In this document: positions 34,509 through 43,186 of the stretch, in pieces
Numbering within the stretch: the stretch's first letter is position 1
Layout: each line of letters begins with the position of its first letter
Source of the DNA: Gammaproteobacteria bacterium
Lineage (GTDB): Bacteria; Pseudomonadota; Gammaproteobacteria; Thiohalobacterales; Thiohalobacteraceae
Direction of reading: 5' to 3'
DNA length: 50,997 nt
NCBI GenBank assembly: GCA_002699185.1
Contig: PABG01000096.1
Span: 1 to 50,997 of the forward strand
Translations under genes and position numbers: made by a program
The notes under the pieces: generated by a model
Told to the model about the DNA's origin: nothing
What the model saw: the letters and a program-made list of their open reading frames with translations, nothing else
Database searches by the model: none

Positions 34509-34889
34509 TCAATCCAATAGCGCCGCGCTGACCGCGGTTTCCAGTTCGGCCTCGTCGATGGGAAAGGCCAGGGTGCGGAAGATGGGAAAGCGCGCCTCCA
34601 GCCGTGCCAGCTGATGGGCGTATTCCTGCTCGTAGAACACGATCACCCGCGTCCCCGGCAGGCGCTGCACCACCGCCAGCAGGCTCTCCAGACTGCTGGT
34701 GCGGTCGCGGAAATCGGACTGGAAATTGAACTCGGCCACGATCACCCGCGGCTGGTACTTGCGCGCCGCAGCCAGCGCCTTGCGCATGGTCCCCTCCACG
34801 ATCACCTCACAACCCAGGCGCTGGTACAGGGGCGCGAAATTGGGGTAGCCACCCAGCTCGATGATGGATAGAAGTACGGGCCTGGACAT
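34509..34889 (-). CDS. Receiver-like protein without a phospho-acceptor (hypothetical)
   Basis: 126 residues, start ATG 34889 with AGAGG upstream. The alternating pattern (RPVLLSIIELGG, RLGCEVIVEGTMRKALAAARKYQPRVIVAEFNF, GTRVIVFYEQEYA, LAFPIDEAELETAV) follows the alpha/beta order of response-regulator receiver domains. The position of the phospho-accepting Asp is taken by Glu-Phe (VAEFNF), and the acidic pocket and Lys are not evident. It may be a pseudo-receiver or an unrelated flavodoxin-like fold. It is isolated on its strand. Confidence 0.6.
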   Translation of the reverse strand: MSRPVLLSIIELGGYPNFAPLYQRLGCEVIVEGTMRKALAAARKYQPRVIVAEFNFQSDFRDRTSSLESLLAVVQRLPGTRVIVFYEQEYAHQLARLEARFPIFRTLAFPIDEAELETAVSAALLD

Positions 34890-35100
34890 GGCGGGGGAAC
34901 CTCTGATCATGTCGTGACGATTCAAAACCGTCATTCTACCGCATCCGGTATGGATATCGCCCGGCGGGGCTGGCAATCAGCCGGATCCGGCTGCAGACTC
35001 GGCAGCATCAACGGCCCGGCGCCGAGGCAGGCTCTGCGCGGACGGCTCGCTGCACAGGGTCCGGCCTGCGTCACTGAACACCGAACATGAGAGCACGATC

Positions 35101-35484
35101 ATGAGCGACCGCGAACAATGGCAGAAGCTGGATGAGGAACAGTACCGCGTGACCCGCTGCAGCGGGACAGAGCGGCCTTTCACCGGCAAATACTGGGATC
35201 ACAAGGGCGACGGCGTCTATCTGTGCGTGTGCTGCCGGGCGCCCTTGTTCGATTCCCGGCACAAGTACGATTCCGGCAGCGGCTGGCCCAGCTTCTGGCA
35301 GCCCGCCGAGGGCGCCGACATCGCCGAAGTGAGCGACACCAGCCATGGCATGGTGCGCACCGAGGTGCGCTGCGGCCGGTGCCAGGCCCATCTGGGGCAC
35401 GTCTTCCCCGACGGTCCGCCGCCGACCGGGCTGCGCTACTGCATCAACTCCGCCTCGCTGGATTTCACTCCGCGCGAGGGCTGA
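35101..35484 (+). CDS. msrB: Peptide methionine-(R)-S-oxide reductase
   Basis: 127 residues. Reduces methionine-R-sulfoxide in proteins; cytoplasmic, since no signal peptide is seen. Zinc ligands are two CxxC pairs (CVCC in [11 protein letters not shown] and CGRC in VRCGRCQAH). Other family blocks are [19 protein letters not shown] and the catalytic Cys in [10 protein letters not shown] Cys-containing [17 protein letters not shown] block is at the N-terminus. It is convergent with slyD across a repeat. Confidence 0.94.
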   Translation: MSDREQWQKLDEEQYRVTRCSGTERPFTGKYWDHKGDGVYLCVCCRAPLFDSRHKYDSGSGWPSFWQPAEGADIAEVSDTSHGMVRTEVRCGRCQAHLGHVFPDGPPPTGLRYCINSASLDFTPREG

Positions 35485-35502
35485 GTTCAGCTTCGCGGCA
35501 AT

Positions 35503-35657
35503 AAACGCAGAGGACGCAGAGGCGCGGAGGCGCAAAGGTTCTGAAGATGCTTGTTGAAGCGGTCCGGCAATGCTGGTTGTTGGCCCACCAGTTTTTCACC
35601 GTAACCACATTGATATAAAAGTCTCTGCGCCTCAGCGTCTCTGCGTCCTCTGCGTTT
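35503..35657. repeat. Inverted repeat, AACGCAGAGGACGCAGAG arms
   Basis: The left arm AACGCAGAGGACGCAGAGGC (35503-35538) and its inverted copy ending CTCTGCGTTT (35624-35657) enclose about 85 nt without further symmetry. The arms consist of 8-9-nt units. Half copies of this family flank hicAB. Confidence 0.85.
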
Positions 35658-35673
35658 CTGTCATTGACGCCAA

Positions 35674-36198
35674 TTAGCCCTCGTCAGCAGGCGGGAAGGC
35701 GTAGCCGGCTTCCAGTTCCTCCGGCGTGGCCTCACGGATATCCAGTATCTCCAGCACGAAGCGCAGGTCGCGTCCGGCCAGGGGATGATTGCCGTCAACC
35801 GTGACGGTATCGCCCTCCACCGCGGTGACGGTGAAATCCAGGCTGCCGCCCTCGGGGGATTCGCCCTCCAGCCGCGCGCCCACGTAACGCGCCTCCCCGG
35901 GGATCTCTGACGCCGGCACGGCCAGGCACAGGGCCGGGTCGTAGCGGCCGTAGGCCTCGTCGGCCGTCAGTTCCACCTCCATCTTGGCATCCACGCCGAG
36001 GCCTTCCAGCGCCTGCTCCACCTTCGGGAAGGCGCCGCCGTAGCCGCCGTGCAGGTAATAGAGGTCGTCGTCATAGGCCAGCGCCTGCTCCGAGTCCTGC
36101 TCGAACACGGCATAGCGCAGCCGTACCACCTTGTCCTTCACCACGCTCTGATAATTGCGCCGCTTGACGAAATGCAGGGTTTTGGAATCCTCGCTCAT
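35674..36198 (-). CDS. slyD: FKBP-type peptidyl-prolyl isomerase SlyD-like
   Basis: 174 residues. The FKBP domain with the SlyD insert-in-flap topology is recognisable from VVKDKVVRLRYAVFE, YLHGGYGGAFPKVEQALEGLGV, VELTADEAYGRYDP and VDGNHPLAGRDLRFVLEI (the SlyD NHPLAGxxL signature). There is no His-rich metal-binding tail as in E. coli SlyD. Its ATG overlaps the fbpC stop in an ATGA junction, so it is translationally coupled to the Fe(III) transporter operon. An N-terminal about 20-residue extension, MSEDSKTLHFVKRRNYQS, is unusual. Confidence 0.88.
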   Translation of the reverse strand: MSEDSKTLHFVKRRNYQSVVKDKVVRLRYAVFEQDSEQALAYDDDLYYLHGGYGGAFPKVEQALEGLGVDAKMEVELTADEAYGRYDPALCLAVPASEIPGEARYVGARLEGESPEGGSLDFTVTAVEGDTVTVDGNHPLAGRDLRFVLEILDIREATPEELEAGYAFPPADEG

Positions 36199-37256
36199 GA
36201 TGCTGTCTGCCGCTCCTGTCGGAACATGACCAGGTGATCGATTTCCATCCGGATGCCGATGGATTCACCGATGGCATGATCGTGATGGCTGGGCGCGAAG
36301 CACAGCACCCGGGTACCGCTGTGCAACTCCAGCGTGTAGAGAAATTCAGCGCCGCGGAAGGCCTTTTCCACCACCCGCGCCTGCAGTTCGCTTTCGTCAT
36401 CGTGCTGGATGTCGTCGGGGCGCACCAGCAGATCGACCTTGCAACCCGGGACGCAGCCTTCGGGGATGCGTCCGGGAATGATGCCCAGTTCGGAATTGAC
36501 ATGCTGGTCGTTCAGCACCTCGCCGGTGATGATCGCCCCCTGACCGATGAAGTCGGCCACGAAGCGGTTGGCCGGGCGGTGATAGAGATTGTAGCCGCTG
36601 TCCCACTGCATCAGCCGGCCCTGGTTGATCACCCCGATCTCGTCGGCCATGGCGAAGGCCTCGTATTGATCGTGGGTGACCAGGATGGCGGTGATCGCCT
36701 CCTGCTTGAGGATGGCGCGCACCTCGCGCGCCAGCTGCTCGCGCAACTCGGCGTCCATGCTGGAGAAGGGCTCATCCAGCAGCAGCAGCTCCGGGCGCGG
36801 GGCGATGGCGCGGGCCACGGCAATACGCTGCTGCTGGCCGCCGGATAGCTGATGCGGGTAGACCGAGGCATAGCCGGGCATGCCGACCAGTTCCAGCAGC
36901 TCCCGCACCCGCGTCCGGCGCTCGCGCTCGGAGAGATGGCGCAGCCCGAAGGCGATGTTGCCGGCCACGGTAAGGTGCGGGAACAGGGCGAAATCCTGGA
37001 ATACCATGCCCACCCGGCGCTGCTCCGGCGGCAGGGCCCAGCCGCTGTGGCTGACCACCTGGCCGCGCAGCCGGATCTCGCCGGAGCGCAGCAGCTCGAA
37101 GCCCGCGATGGCGCGCAGCAGGGTGGTCTTGCCGCAACCGCTGGGGCCGAGCAGGCAGCCGATGCTGCCCGTCTCCAGCGCAAACGAGACCTGCTTGACG
37201 ACCGGAATGTCGTCATAGGCGAGGACACAGTTCTCAACTTCGAGCAATTCAGGCAT
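36195..37256 (-). CDS. fbpC: Fe(III) ABC transporter, ATP-binding protein
   Basis: 353 residues from ATG 37256 (MPELLEVENCVLAYDD). Walker A is GPSGCGKTT, the Q-loop is VFQDFALFPH, the signature is LSGGQQQR and Walker B is LLLLDEPFSSMD, with the switch His in LVTHDQ. A C-terminal TOBE-like regulatory region follows (about 240-353). The upstream frame to 37382 overlaps fbpB and is not used. The start overlaps the fbpB stop by 8 nt. It energises iron import through FbpB. Confidence 0.93.
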   Translation of the reverse strand: MPELLEVENCVLAYDDIPVVKQVSFALETGSIGCLLGPSGCGKTTLLRAIAGFELLRSGEIRLRGQVVSHSGWALPPEQRRVGMVFQDFALFPHLTVAGNIAFGLRHLSERERRTRVRELLELVGMPGYASVYPHQLSGGQQQRIAVARAIAPRPELLLLDEPFSSMDAELREQLAREVRAILKQEAITAILVTHDQYEAFAMADEIGVINQGRLMQWDSGYNLYHRPANRFVADFIGQGAIITGEVLNDQHVNSELGIIPGRIPEGCVPGCKVDLLVRPDDIQHDDESELQARVVEKAFRGAEFLYTLELHSGTRVLCFAPSHHDHAIGESIGIRMEIDHLVMFRQERQTAS

Positions 37257-38931
37257 GACCGGGCCGGGAGTGGGCGATGCTGCGGCTGAGCAGAATGACC
37301 GGGATGATACCGGCCAGCACGATGGCCAGGGAAGCGCTGGCGGCATCGGCCAGGCGTTCATCCGAGGCCAGTTCATAGGCACGCACCGCGAGCGTGTTGA
37401 AGTTGAAGGGGCGCAGGATCAGGGTCGCGGGCAGTTCCTTGAGCACGTCGACGAACACCAGCAGCACCGCGGTGAGCAGGCTGCCGCGCATGATGGGCAT
37501 GTGTACCCGGCGCAGCACCTCGCCCGGACGGTAACCCATGGAGCGGGCGGCATCGTCCATGCTGAGCCTGATCTTGCCGAGCCCTGCCTCGACCGTCTGC
37601 AGCGAGACCGCGAGAAAACGCACTGTGTAGGCGAACAACAGCGCGGCCAGGGTGCCGGACAGCAGCAGACCGGTGGAGACACCGAACTGCGCCCGCATCC
37701 AGCCGTCCAGGGTATTGTCGAAGGCGGCGAAGGGGATCATCACGCCCACCGCGATCACGGTCCCGGGCACGGCATAACCCATGCCGGCGATGCGCACTGC
37801 GCCCTGCACCAGCCAGTTGCCGTGCAGGCGCTTGCCGTAGGCCATGAACAGCCCCAGTAACAGGGCGATCAGGGCCGCGCTGCCGGCCAGTATCAGGCTG
37901 TGCCAGGTCAGCTGGAGGAATTCCACCCCGAGCATTTCGGGCGCGGTGCGCAGCGCCCAGGCCAGCAGCTGCCCGGCCGGCACCAGGAAGCCGAACAACA
38001 GCGGCACCAGGCACACCAGCACCCCGACCGGAAGCTGCCAGCCCCGCAGCCGGTGCCGCGGCAGGCTGCGGTAACGGCTGGTGGTGTGGTGGTAGCGGGC
38101 CTGGCGGCGCGACCAGCGCTCGAGCAGGATCAGCACGAACACGAAGCTCATCAGCAGGGCCGAGAGCTGGGCCGCCGCACCCGGATCGCCCAGGCCGAAC
38201 CAGGTGCGGAAGATGCCGGTGGTGAAGGTATCCACGCCGAAGTACTGCACCGTGCCGTAGTCGGCCAGGGTCTCCATCAGCGCCAGTGACAGTCCCGTGA
38301 TCACGGCGGGACGCGCCAATGGCAGGGCCACCCGGCTGAAGGTGCGCCAGGGACTGGCCCCGAGCGTGCGGCTGACCTCGAGCACGCACACTGACTGCTC
38401 CAGGAAGGCGGCCCGGGTCAGCAGATAGACATAGGGGTAGAGCACCAGCGACAGCATCACCACTGCGCCGCCCAGCGAGCGGATCTGGGGGAACCAGTAA
38501 TCGCCGTAGCCCCAGCCGGTCAGTTCGCGCAGCCCGGTCTGCACCGGTCCGGCGAAATCCAGCAGGCCGGTATAGGTGTAGGCGATGATGTAGGCCGGAA
38601 TGGCCATGGGCAGCAGCAGCGCCCATTCGAACACCCGGCGGCCGGGGAATTCGCAGGTGGTGGTCACCCAGGCCGTGGACACGCCCAGCAGCAGGGTGCC
38701 GGCGCCGACCCCGAGCATCAGCAGCAGGGAATTGACCACATAGTCCTGCAGCACGGTGGCGGCCAGGTGGCGCCACACCTCGCCGGCCGGTTCGAACACG
38801 AAGCTGAACACGGTGAGCACCGGCAGGGCGACGATCAGCGCCACCAGCAGCACGCCCGCGCGCCAGCCGCTGCTCAGCCAGTGCTGGCGGGAGGATGTCG
38901 CCGGGACGGTCTGGGTCGTGGTGCTGTTCAA
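37249..38931 (-). CDS. fbpB: Fe(III) ABC transporter, fused permease
   Basis: Inner-membrane permease of about 560 residues with two homologous halves, each with about six transmembrane segments and an EAA-type loop (RTLGASPWRTFSRVALPLARPA near 205 and RSMGYRPGEVLRRVHMPIMRG near 485). The start is uncertain: the frame opens at TTG 38994, but that lies on the far side of an attenuator-like hairpin, so TTG 38931 (LNSTTTQTVPATSS) is preferred. No ATG is available before the first transmembrane helix. It lies between fbpA and fbpC. Confidence 0.9.
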   Translation of the reverse strand: MNSTTTQTVPATSSRQHWLSSGWRAGVLLVALIVALPVLTVFSFVFEPAGEVWRHLAATVLQDYVVNSLLLMLGVGAGTLLLGVSTAWVTTTCEFPGRRVFEWALLLPMAIPAYIIAYTYTGLLDFAGPVQTGLRELTGWGYGDYWFPQIRSLGGAVVMLSLVLYPYVYLLTRAAFLEQSVCVLEVSRTLGASPWRTFSRVALPLARPAVITGLSLALMETLADYGTVQYFGVDTFTTGIFRTWFGLGDPGAAAQLSALLMSFVFVLILLERWSRRQARYHHTTSRYRSLPRHRLRGWQLPVGVLVCLVPLLFGFLVPAGQLLAWALRTAPEMLGVEFLQLTWHSLILAGSAALIALLLGLFMAYGKRLHGNWLVQGAVRIAGMGYAVPGTVIAVGVMIPFAAFDNTLDGWMRAQFGVSTGLLLSGTLAALLFAYTVRFLAVSLQTVEAGLGKIRLSMDDAARSMGYRPGEVLRRVHMPIMRGSLLTAVLLVFVDVLKELPATLILRPFNFNTLAVRAYELASDERLADAASASLAIVLAGIIPVILLSRSIAHSRPGHA

Positions 38932-38951
38932 ATATATGGCCCGCAAACAAC

Positions 38952-38974
38952 GGCGGGGTGCCGTGCACCCCGCC
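38952..38974 (-). terminator. Intercistronic hairpin between fbpA and fbpB
   Basis: Perfect 10-bp stem GGCGGGGTGC/GCACCCCGCC with a 3-nt loop, followed in the transcript by GTTGTTTG. In binding-protein operons, such a hairpin commonly lowers permease expression and stabilises the upstream mRNA; here that is inference. Confidence 0.65.
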
Positions 38975-39009
38975 TTTGGGAAAGGATCGAGCAATAATCC
39001 GGGTCAGCC

Positions 39010-40047
39010 CTACTTCCAGCCCGCCCGGTCCATCAGCCGTACCGCCTCGGCATTATATTTCCCCAGAAGATGCAGGTCCAAGTCGTCGGCCTTGAATTCT
39101 CCCCAGGCCGCCAGCGTATCGCTGACCGGCACCGAATCGCGTACCGGATACTCGTGGTTGACCTGGGCATACCAGGCCTGGGACTCGTCACTGGTGAGGA
39201 ATTCCATCAGCCGCACGGCATTGTCGCGGTTGCCGGCGGCGGCGGTCAGGCCGATGCCGCTGACGTTGACGTGGGTGCCGCGGCCGTCTCCGCTGCCCTC
39301 CTGGTTGGGCCAGAACACGGCCACCCGTCCGGCGGCCTCACGCTGCTCCGGATCGTCCTCGTTGAGCATCACGCCCAGGTAATAGGTGTTGACCACGGCG
39401 ATGTCGCATTGACCGGCCGCGGCGGCCAGCACCTGATCACGGTCACCGCCAATGGGCGGACGGGCGAAGTTGGCCACGAAATCGCGGGCCCAGGCCTCGG
39501 TGGCCTCGACTCCGTGATGGGCGATCATGGACGCCACCAGCGACTGGTTGTAGATGTTGCTGGAGGAGCGGATGCAGACCCGGCCCTTCCACTTGGGATC
39601 GGCCAGCGCCTCGTAGGTCGAGAGTTCAGCGGGCTTGACCCGGTCGGTGACATAGACAATGGGACGCGCCCGCACCGACAGGCCGAACCAGTAGCCCTCG
39701 GGATCGCGGTAGCGCGCGGGGATGCGCTCGCTCAGGGTGCCCGATTCGACCGGGGCCAGCACGCCGGCCTCCCGGGCACGGTGCAGCCGGCCGGCATCGG
39801 TGGTCAGCAGCAGGTCGGCCGGGCTGTTGCGGCCTTCACTCCTGAGCCGCTGCAGCAGGGCATCCGCCTTGCCGGTGACCAGGTTGACTTCGATGCCGGT
39901 CTGCTCGGTGAAGCGATCCAGCAGCGGCTTGATCAGGTTTTCCTGACGCGCGGAGTAGAGATTGACCTCGGCTGCGGCAGCGGGGCCGGCGAGCAGCAAG
40001 ACACTCAGAAACGGCAGAATCCAGCGTGAAAGCGACATGACGGACAT
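39010..40047 (-). CDS. fbpA: Fe(III) ABC transporter, periplasmic binding protein
   Basis: 345 residues. The signal peptide SLSRWILPFLSVLLLAGPAAAA is followed by the mature start EVNLYSARQENLIKPLLDRF. The tandem tyrosines that bind ferric iron in this family are seen in VVNTYYLGVML; Y in the N-terminal LYSAR is a further candidate. The family's IRSSSNIYNQSL anion-loop block is present. The start is ATG 40047 or 40038. It is first gene of the fbpABC-slyD operon, with a good Fur box 40 nt upstream, so it should be induced by iron limitation. Confidence 0.93.
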   Translation of the reverse strand: MSVMSLSRWILPFLSVLLLAGPAAAAEVNLYSARQENLIKPLLDRFTEQTGIEVNLVTGKADALLQRLRSEGRNSPADLLLTTDAGRLHRAREAGVLAPVESGTLSERIPARYRDPEGYWFGLSVRARPIVYVTDRVKPAELSTYEALADPKWKGRVCIRSSSNIYNQSLVASMIAHHGVEATEAWARDFVANFARPPIGGDRDQVLAAAAGQCDIAVVNTYYLGVMLNEDDPEQREAAGRVAVFWPNQEGSGDGRGTHVNVSGIGLTAAAGNRDNAVRLMEFLTSDESQAWYAQVNHEYPVRDSVPVSDTLAAWGEFKADDLDLHLLGKYNAEAVRLMDRAGWK

Positions 40048-40086
40048 CTTAGGACACCCCTGTAAGGCTCATGACCAAAAGGAAAC

Positions 40087-40105
40087 GGTAACAATTATCA
40101 TTTTC
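40087..40105 (-). promoter_or_regulatory. Fur box of the fbp operon
   Basis: On the minus strand GAAAATGATAATTGTTACC matches the 19-bp Fur consensus GATAATGATAATCATTATC at 15 positions. It lies about 40 nt upstream of fbpA and about 120 nt upstream of divergent selO. Confidence 0.8.
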
Positions 40106-40225
40106 ATGGCGTTTCGATGCAAGCCCGGTCCGGACAGACACAGACCCCCCCGCCGAGGCAGGCACAGGAAATCCTTGTAATTCTGCGGGTTGCGATACCC
40201 GTCCCGGTCGGACACAATCCCGTTC

Positions 40226-41740
40226 ATGATCACTCGCTCCGCCCCCGAGGCAACGCTGCACCCGCTGGAATCGCTGGAGTTCACCAACAGCTATGCCCGT
40301 CTGGGGCCGGCCTTCCACTCGCCGGTCGCCCCCACCCCCCTGAGCGAACCCCACCTGATCAGCTTCAATGCCGACCTGGCCGGACAACTCGGCCTGGATC
40401 CCGCCGTAGCCGGCCGGCCCGAGTTCCTGGCCTGGCTGAACGGCGAACACCGGCTGCCCGACAGCGAACCGGTGGCCATGCTCTATGCCGGCCACCAGTT
40501 CGGTCACTACGTGCCGCAGCTGGGTGACGGGCGCGCAATCATCCTCGGCGAGATACGCACCGAACACGGCGAGCGCTGGGAACTGCAGTCCAAGGGCGCG
40601 GGTCCCACCCCCTACTCGCGCAACGGTGACGGTCGCGCGGTGCTGCGCTCCACCCTGCGTGAATACCTGTGCTCTGAAGCCATGCATGCCCTGGGTGTAC
40701 CCACCACCCGCGCCCTGTGCATGGCCGGCTCCAATGAGGAGGTCTACCGCGAACGCATCGAGCGCGGCGCCCTGCTGCTGCGCGCCGCCCCGAGCCATGT
40801 GCGTTTCGGCTCCTTCGAGGTCTTCTATTACCGCAACCAGTTCCCGCAACTGCAACGGCTGGCCGACTATGTCATCACCCATCATTACCCGCAGCTGCAA
40901 CAGGCCGACAACCCCTACCTGGCGCTGTATCAGGAGGTGGTCGAGCGCACCGCACGGCTGCTGGCACAATGGCAGCTGATCGGCTTCGCCCACGGGGTGA
41001 TGAACACCGACAACATGTCCATCCTCGGCCTGACCCTGGACTACGGCCCCTTCGGCTTCATGGATACCTATGATCCGGGCTTCGTCTGCAACCACTCGGA
41101 CCACTCCGGCCGCTATGCCTTCGACCGTCAGCCCGACATCGGACTGTGGAATCTGAGCTGCCTGGGCCAGGCCCTGCTGCCCCTGCTGGATGAGGATGCC
41201 GAGGCCGCCGCGGAACTGGCCACGGCCCAGTTCGAACGCTATCGGGATATCTTCACCGGATGCTATGAGGCCGGCCTGCGCGCCAAGCTGGGGCTGCAGA
41301 CGGCCGACACCCATGACCTGGAACTGGCACAGGAATTCCTTGCCCTGCTGGCGGACGATGGCCGCGACTATACCCTGAGCTTCCGCCGGCTGGCGACGTT
41401 CGACAGCGGCGACAACGCCGACAATCGCGAACTGCGCGACCGGTTCATCAACCGTGAGGCCTTCGATGCCTGGAGCGCACGCTATCGCGACCGGCTGCGC
41501 CGGGAAAACAGCGATGACGCCATGCGCCGGGCGGCAATGAACCGGGTCAACCCCAGGTATATCCTGCGCAACTACCTGGCGCAGCAGGCCATCGAACAGG
41601 CCGAGGCGGGCAGCTACAGCGAGCTCGAGCGTCTGCTCCAGGTCCTGCGGCGTCCCTTCGACGAACAGCCGGAGCATGCGGCCTATGCCGCCGAGCCGCC
41701 GGACTGGGCCCAGTCGATCACGGTAAGCTGTTCCTCGTGA
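40226..41740 (+). CDS. selO: Protein adenylyltransferase SelO (YdiU family)
   Basis: 504 residues, start ATG 40226. A pseudokinase-fold enzyme that AMPylates proteins in characterised homologues. Family blocks are FTNSYARLGPAFHSPV, LYAGHQFGHYVPQLGDGRA, LQSKGAGPTPYSRNGDGRAVLRS, GFAHGVMNTDNMSILG and the metal-binding YGPFGFMDTYDPGFVCNHSD. The C-terminus ends SCSS, where eukaryotic SelO carries CUSS, so the redox-active cysteine position is retained. It is divergent from fbpA and monocistronic, with a repeat after it. Confidence 0.93.
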   Translation: MITRSAPEATLHPLESLEFTNSYARLGPAFHSPVAPTPLSEPHLISFNADLAGQLGLDPAVAGRPEFLAWLNGEHRLPDSEPVAMLYAGHQFGHYVPQLGDGRAIILGEIRTEHGERWELQSKGAGPTPYSRNGDGRAVLRSTLREYLCSEAMHALGVPTTRALCMAGSNEEVYRERIERGALLLRAAPSHVRFGSFEVFYYRNQFPQLQRLADYVITHHYPQLQQADNPYLALYQEVVERTARLLAQWQLIGFAHGVMNTDNMSILGLTLDYGPFGFMDTYDPGFVCNHSDHSGRYAFDRQPDIGLWNLSCLGQALLPLLDEDAEAAAELATAQFERYRDIFTGCYEAGLRAKLGLQTADTHDLELAQEFLALLADDGRDYTLSFRRLATFDSGDNADNRELRDRFINREAFDAWSARYRDRLRRENSDDAMRRAAMNRVNPRYILRNYLAQQAIEQAEAGSYSELERLLQVLRRPFDEQPEHAAYAAEPPDWAQSITVSCSS

Positions 41741-41756
41741 CGCAGGCGCCAGTACC

Positions 41757-41839
41757 GTAGGATGGGTGAAGCAAAGCGCAACCCATCACAGCCCGATTCC
41801 ATGATGGGTTGCGGCGCAGAGCGCCTTCACCCATCCTAC
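41757..41839. repeat. REP-like palindrome, GTAGGATGGGTGAAG type
   Basis: Left end GTAGGATGGGTGAAGCAAAGC, right end GCGCCTTCACCCATCCTAC. Second of three copies; between selO and the phosphatase gene. Confidence 0.85.
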
Positions 41840-41878
41840 CCGACCGCCCCGGCACCCAGACTTCGGACCCATGCCTGC

Positions 41879-42673
41879 ATGACCATCGATCTCAATCAAC
41901 TGAACACCCTGATCCGCCAGGTCGGCCGGGAGGAACTCATCCCCCGCTTCCAGCGCATCGGCCATGAGTACAAGGCCGACGGCAGCGTGCTGACCGAGGC
42001 CGATCTGGCGGTCGACGCCCGGCTGCGCGAACAGTTGCATGAACTGCATCCCGCGACCGCCTTTCTCAGCGAAGAGATGTCGGCCGCCGAACAGGAAACG
42101 CTGCTGGCCGATACCGACACCTCCCTGTGGTGCCTGGACCCGCTGGACGGCACCAGCAACTTCGCCGCCGGCATTCCCTGCTTCGGCATCTCGCTGGCAC
42201 TGATCCACGACGGCGAGGTGGAACTCGGTATCATCTATGATCCGCTGCGCGACGAATGCTTCAGTGCGCAGAAAGGCAGGGGCGCCTGTCTCAATGACCG
42301 GCCGCTGCATGCGGCTGCCAGTGGCATCGAGCTGAAACGGGCCGTGGCCATGGTGGATTTCAAGCGCCTGACCCCCACGCTGCGGCGGCGGCTGGTGGAA
42401 CAGCCGCCCTACAGTTCGCAGCGCAACTTCGGTTCCTGCGCCCTGGAGTGGGGCTGGATGGCGGCCGGACGCGGGCATGTGTATCTGCACGGCGGCCAGA
42501 AGCTGTGGGATCTGGCCGCCGGCAGCCTGATCCTGACCGAGGCCGGCGGCACCTGCCGCACGCTCGACGGGGAAGATGTATTCGCTGCCCGGCTGGCCCC
42601 GCGTTCGGTGGTCTCGGCGTCCGATCCGGCACTGTTCACCGCCTGGCGCGACTGGCTGGCGGAAAACGACTAG
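41879..42673 (+). CDS. Inositol-monophosphatase-family phosphatase
   Basis: 264 residues, start ATG 41879. A Mg-dependent, Li-sensitive-type phosphatase fold. Metal motifs are FLSEEM (Glu), WCLDPLDGTSNFAAGIPCFGIS (DPLDGT) and a C-terminal HGGQKLWDLAAGSLILTEAGG (WDxAAG). Substrates in this family range from inositol phosphate to histidinol phosphate and PAP. The closest functional subgroup cannot be decided from sequence alone, and the usual CysQ or HisN neighbours are absent. It is co-directional with selO. Confidence 0.85.
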   Translation: MTIDLNQLNTLIRQVGREELIPRFQRIGHEYKADGSVLTEADLAVDARLREQLHELHPATAFLSEEMSAAEQETLLADTDTSLWCLDPLDGTSNFAAGIPCFGISLALIHDGEVELGIIYDPLRDECFSAQKGRGACLNDRPLHAAASGIELKRAVAMVDFKRLTPTLRRRLVEQPPYSSQRNFGSCALEWGWMAAGRGHVYLHGGQKLWDLAAGSLILTEAGGTCRTLDGEDVFAARLAPRSVVSASDPALFTAWRDWLAEND

Positions 42674-42676
42674 TCT

Positions 42677-43102
42677 TCAGGGTTCGTCACCCTCCAGGTC
42701 GGGAAACCGCGCAGCGTACTTCGCGATCCATTCCCGCGCCGCCTCCTCACCGGTCAGTTCCCGGCCCTCCAGTTCCTGCACCCGGCGCTTGTAGTGTTCG
42801 ATATAGCACACCTGCTCCACCATCCGGGCACGGAATTCGTCGTCGGGCATGATGAACTCCACGCCCACCTCATAGCCCTCGCCGACGGGATTGCACCAGC
42901 TGACCCGCGCCGGGGCCTCGAACGGGGGCTGCACATCGGGGATGCGCAGCCGGAGTATCTGGCCGCGACGCTGCGGCCGGGCGGCGCTGAAGGCGAGGCC
43001 GCCCTGGCTGATGTTGCTCAGCCGTTCACGGCTGGGATAGCGGGCCGTGTCCTCGCTGAACTCGATCGGTATGTCACACGGGTGGCGGATATAGCTGCGC
43101 AT
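42677..43102 (-). CDS. PilZ-domain protein (probable c-di-GMP receptor)
   Basis: 141 residues, start ATG 43102 with AGAGGGGG upstream. The PilZ domain occupies about 1-90: the arginine motif is MRSYIRHP (R2..R6) and the second binding motif is NISQGG ((D/N)xSxxG). A C-terminal helical tail (about 95-141) is rich in Glu and Arg. Both nucleotide-contacting motifs are intact, so c-di-GMP binding is likely. The output is unknown; the EAL-GGDEF protein at 12829-14622 could act on the same signal pool. Confidence 0.87.
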   Translation of the reverse strand: MRSYIRHPCDIPIEFSEDTARYPSRERLSNISQGGLAFSAARPQRRGQILRLRIPDVQPPFEAPARVSWCNPVGEGYEVGVEFIMPDDEFRARMVEQVCYIEHYKRRVQELEGRELTGEEAAREWIAKYAARFPDLEGDEP

Positions 43103-43186
43103 GCCTGCCCCCTCTGCTCCGGCAGGACGTCAGGATAACGTCCTGACCGGGAGGGAAGCATATATCCTGCCAGAAGACTGCGGGGC

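Noticed and set aside
40049-41677. 542-residue minus-strand open frame opposite selO
   Set aside because: No motifs and Gln/Gly-rich shadow composition; selO is certain on the other strand.
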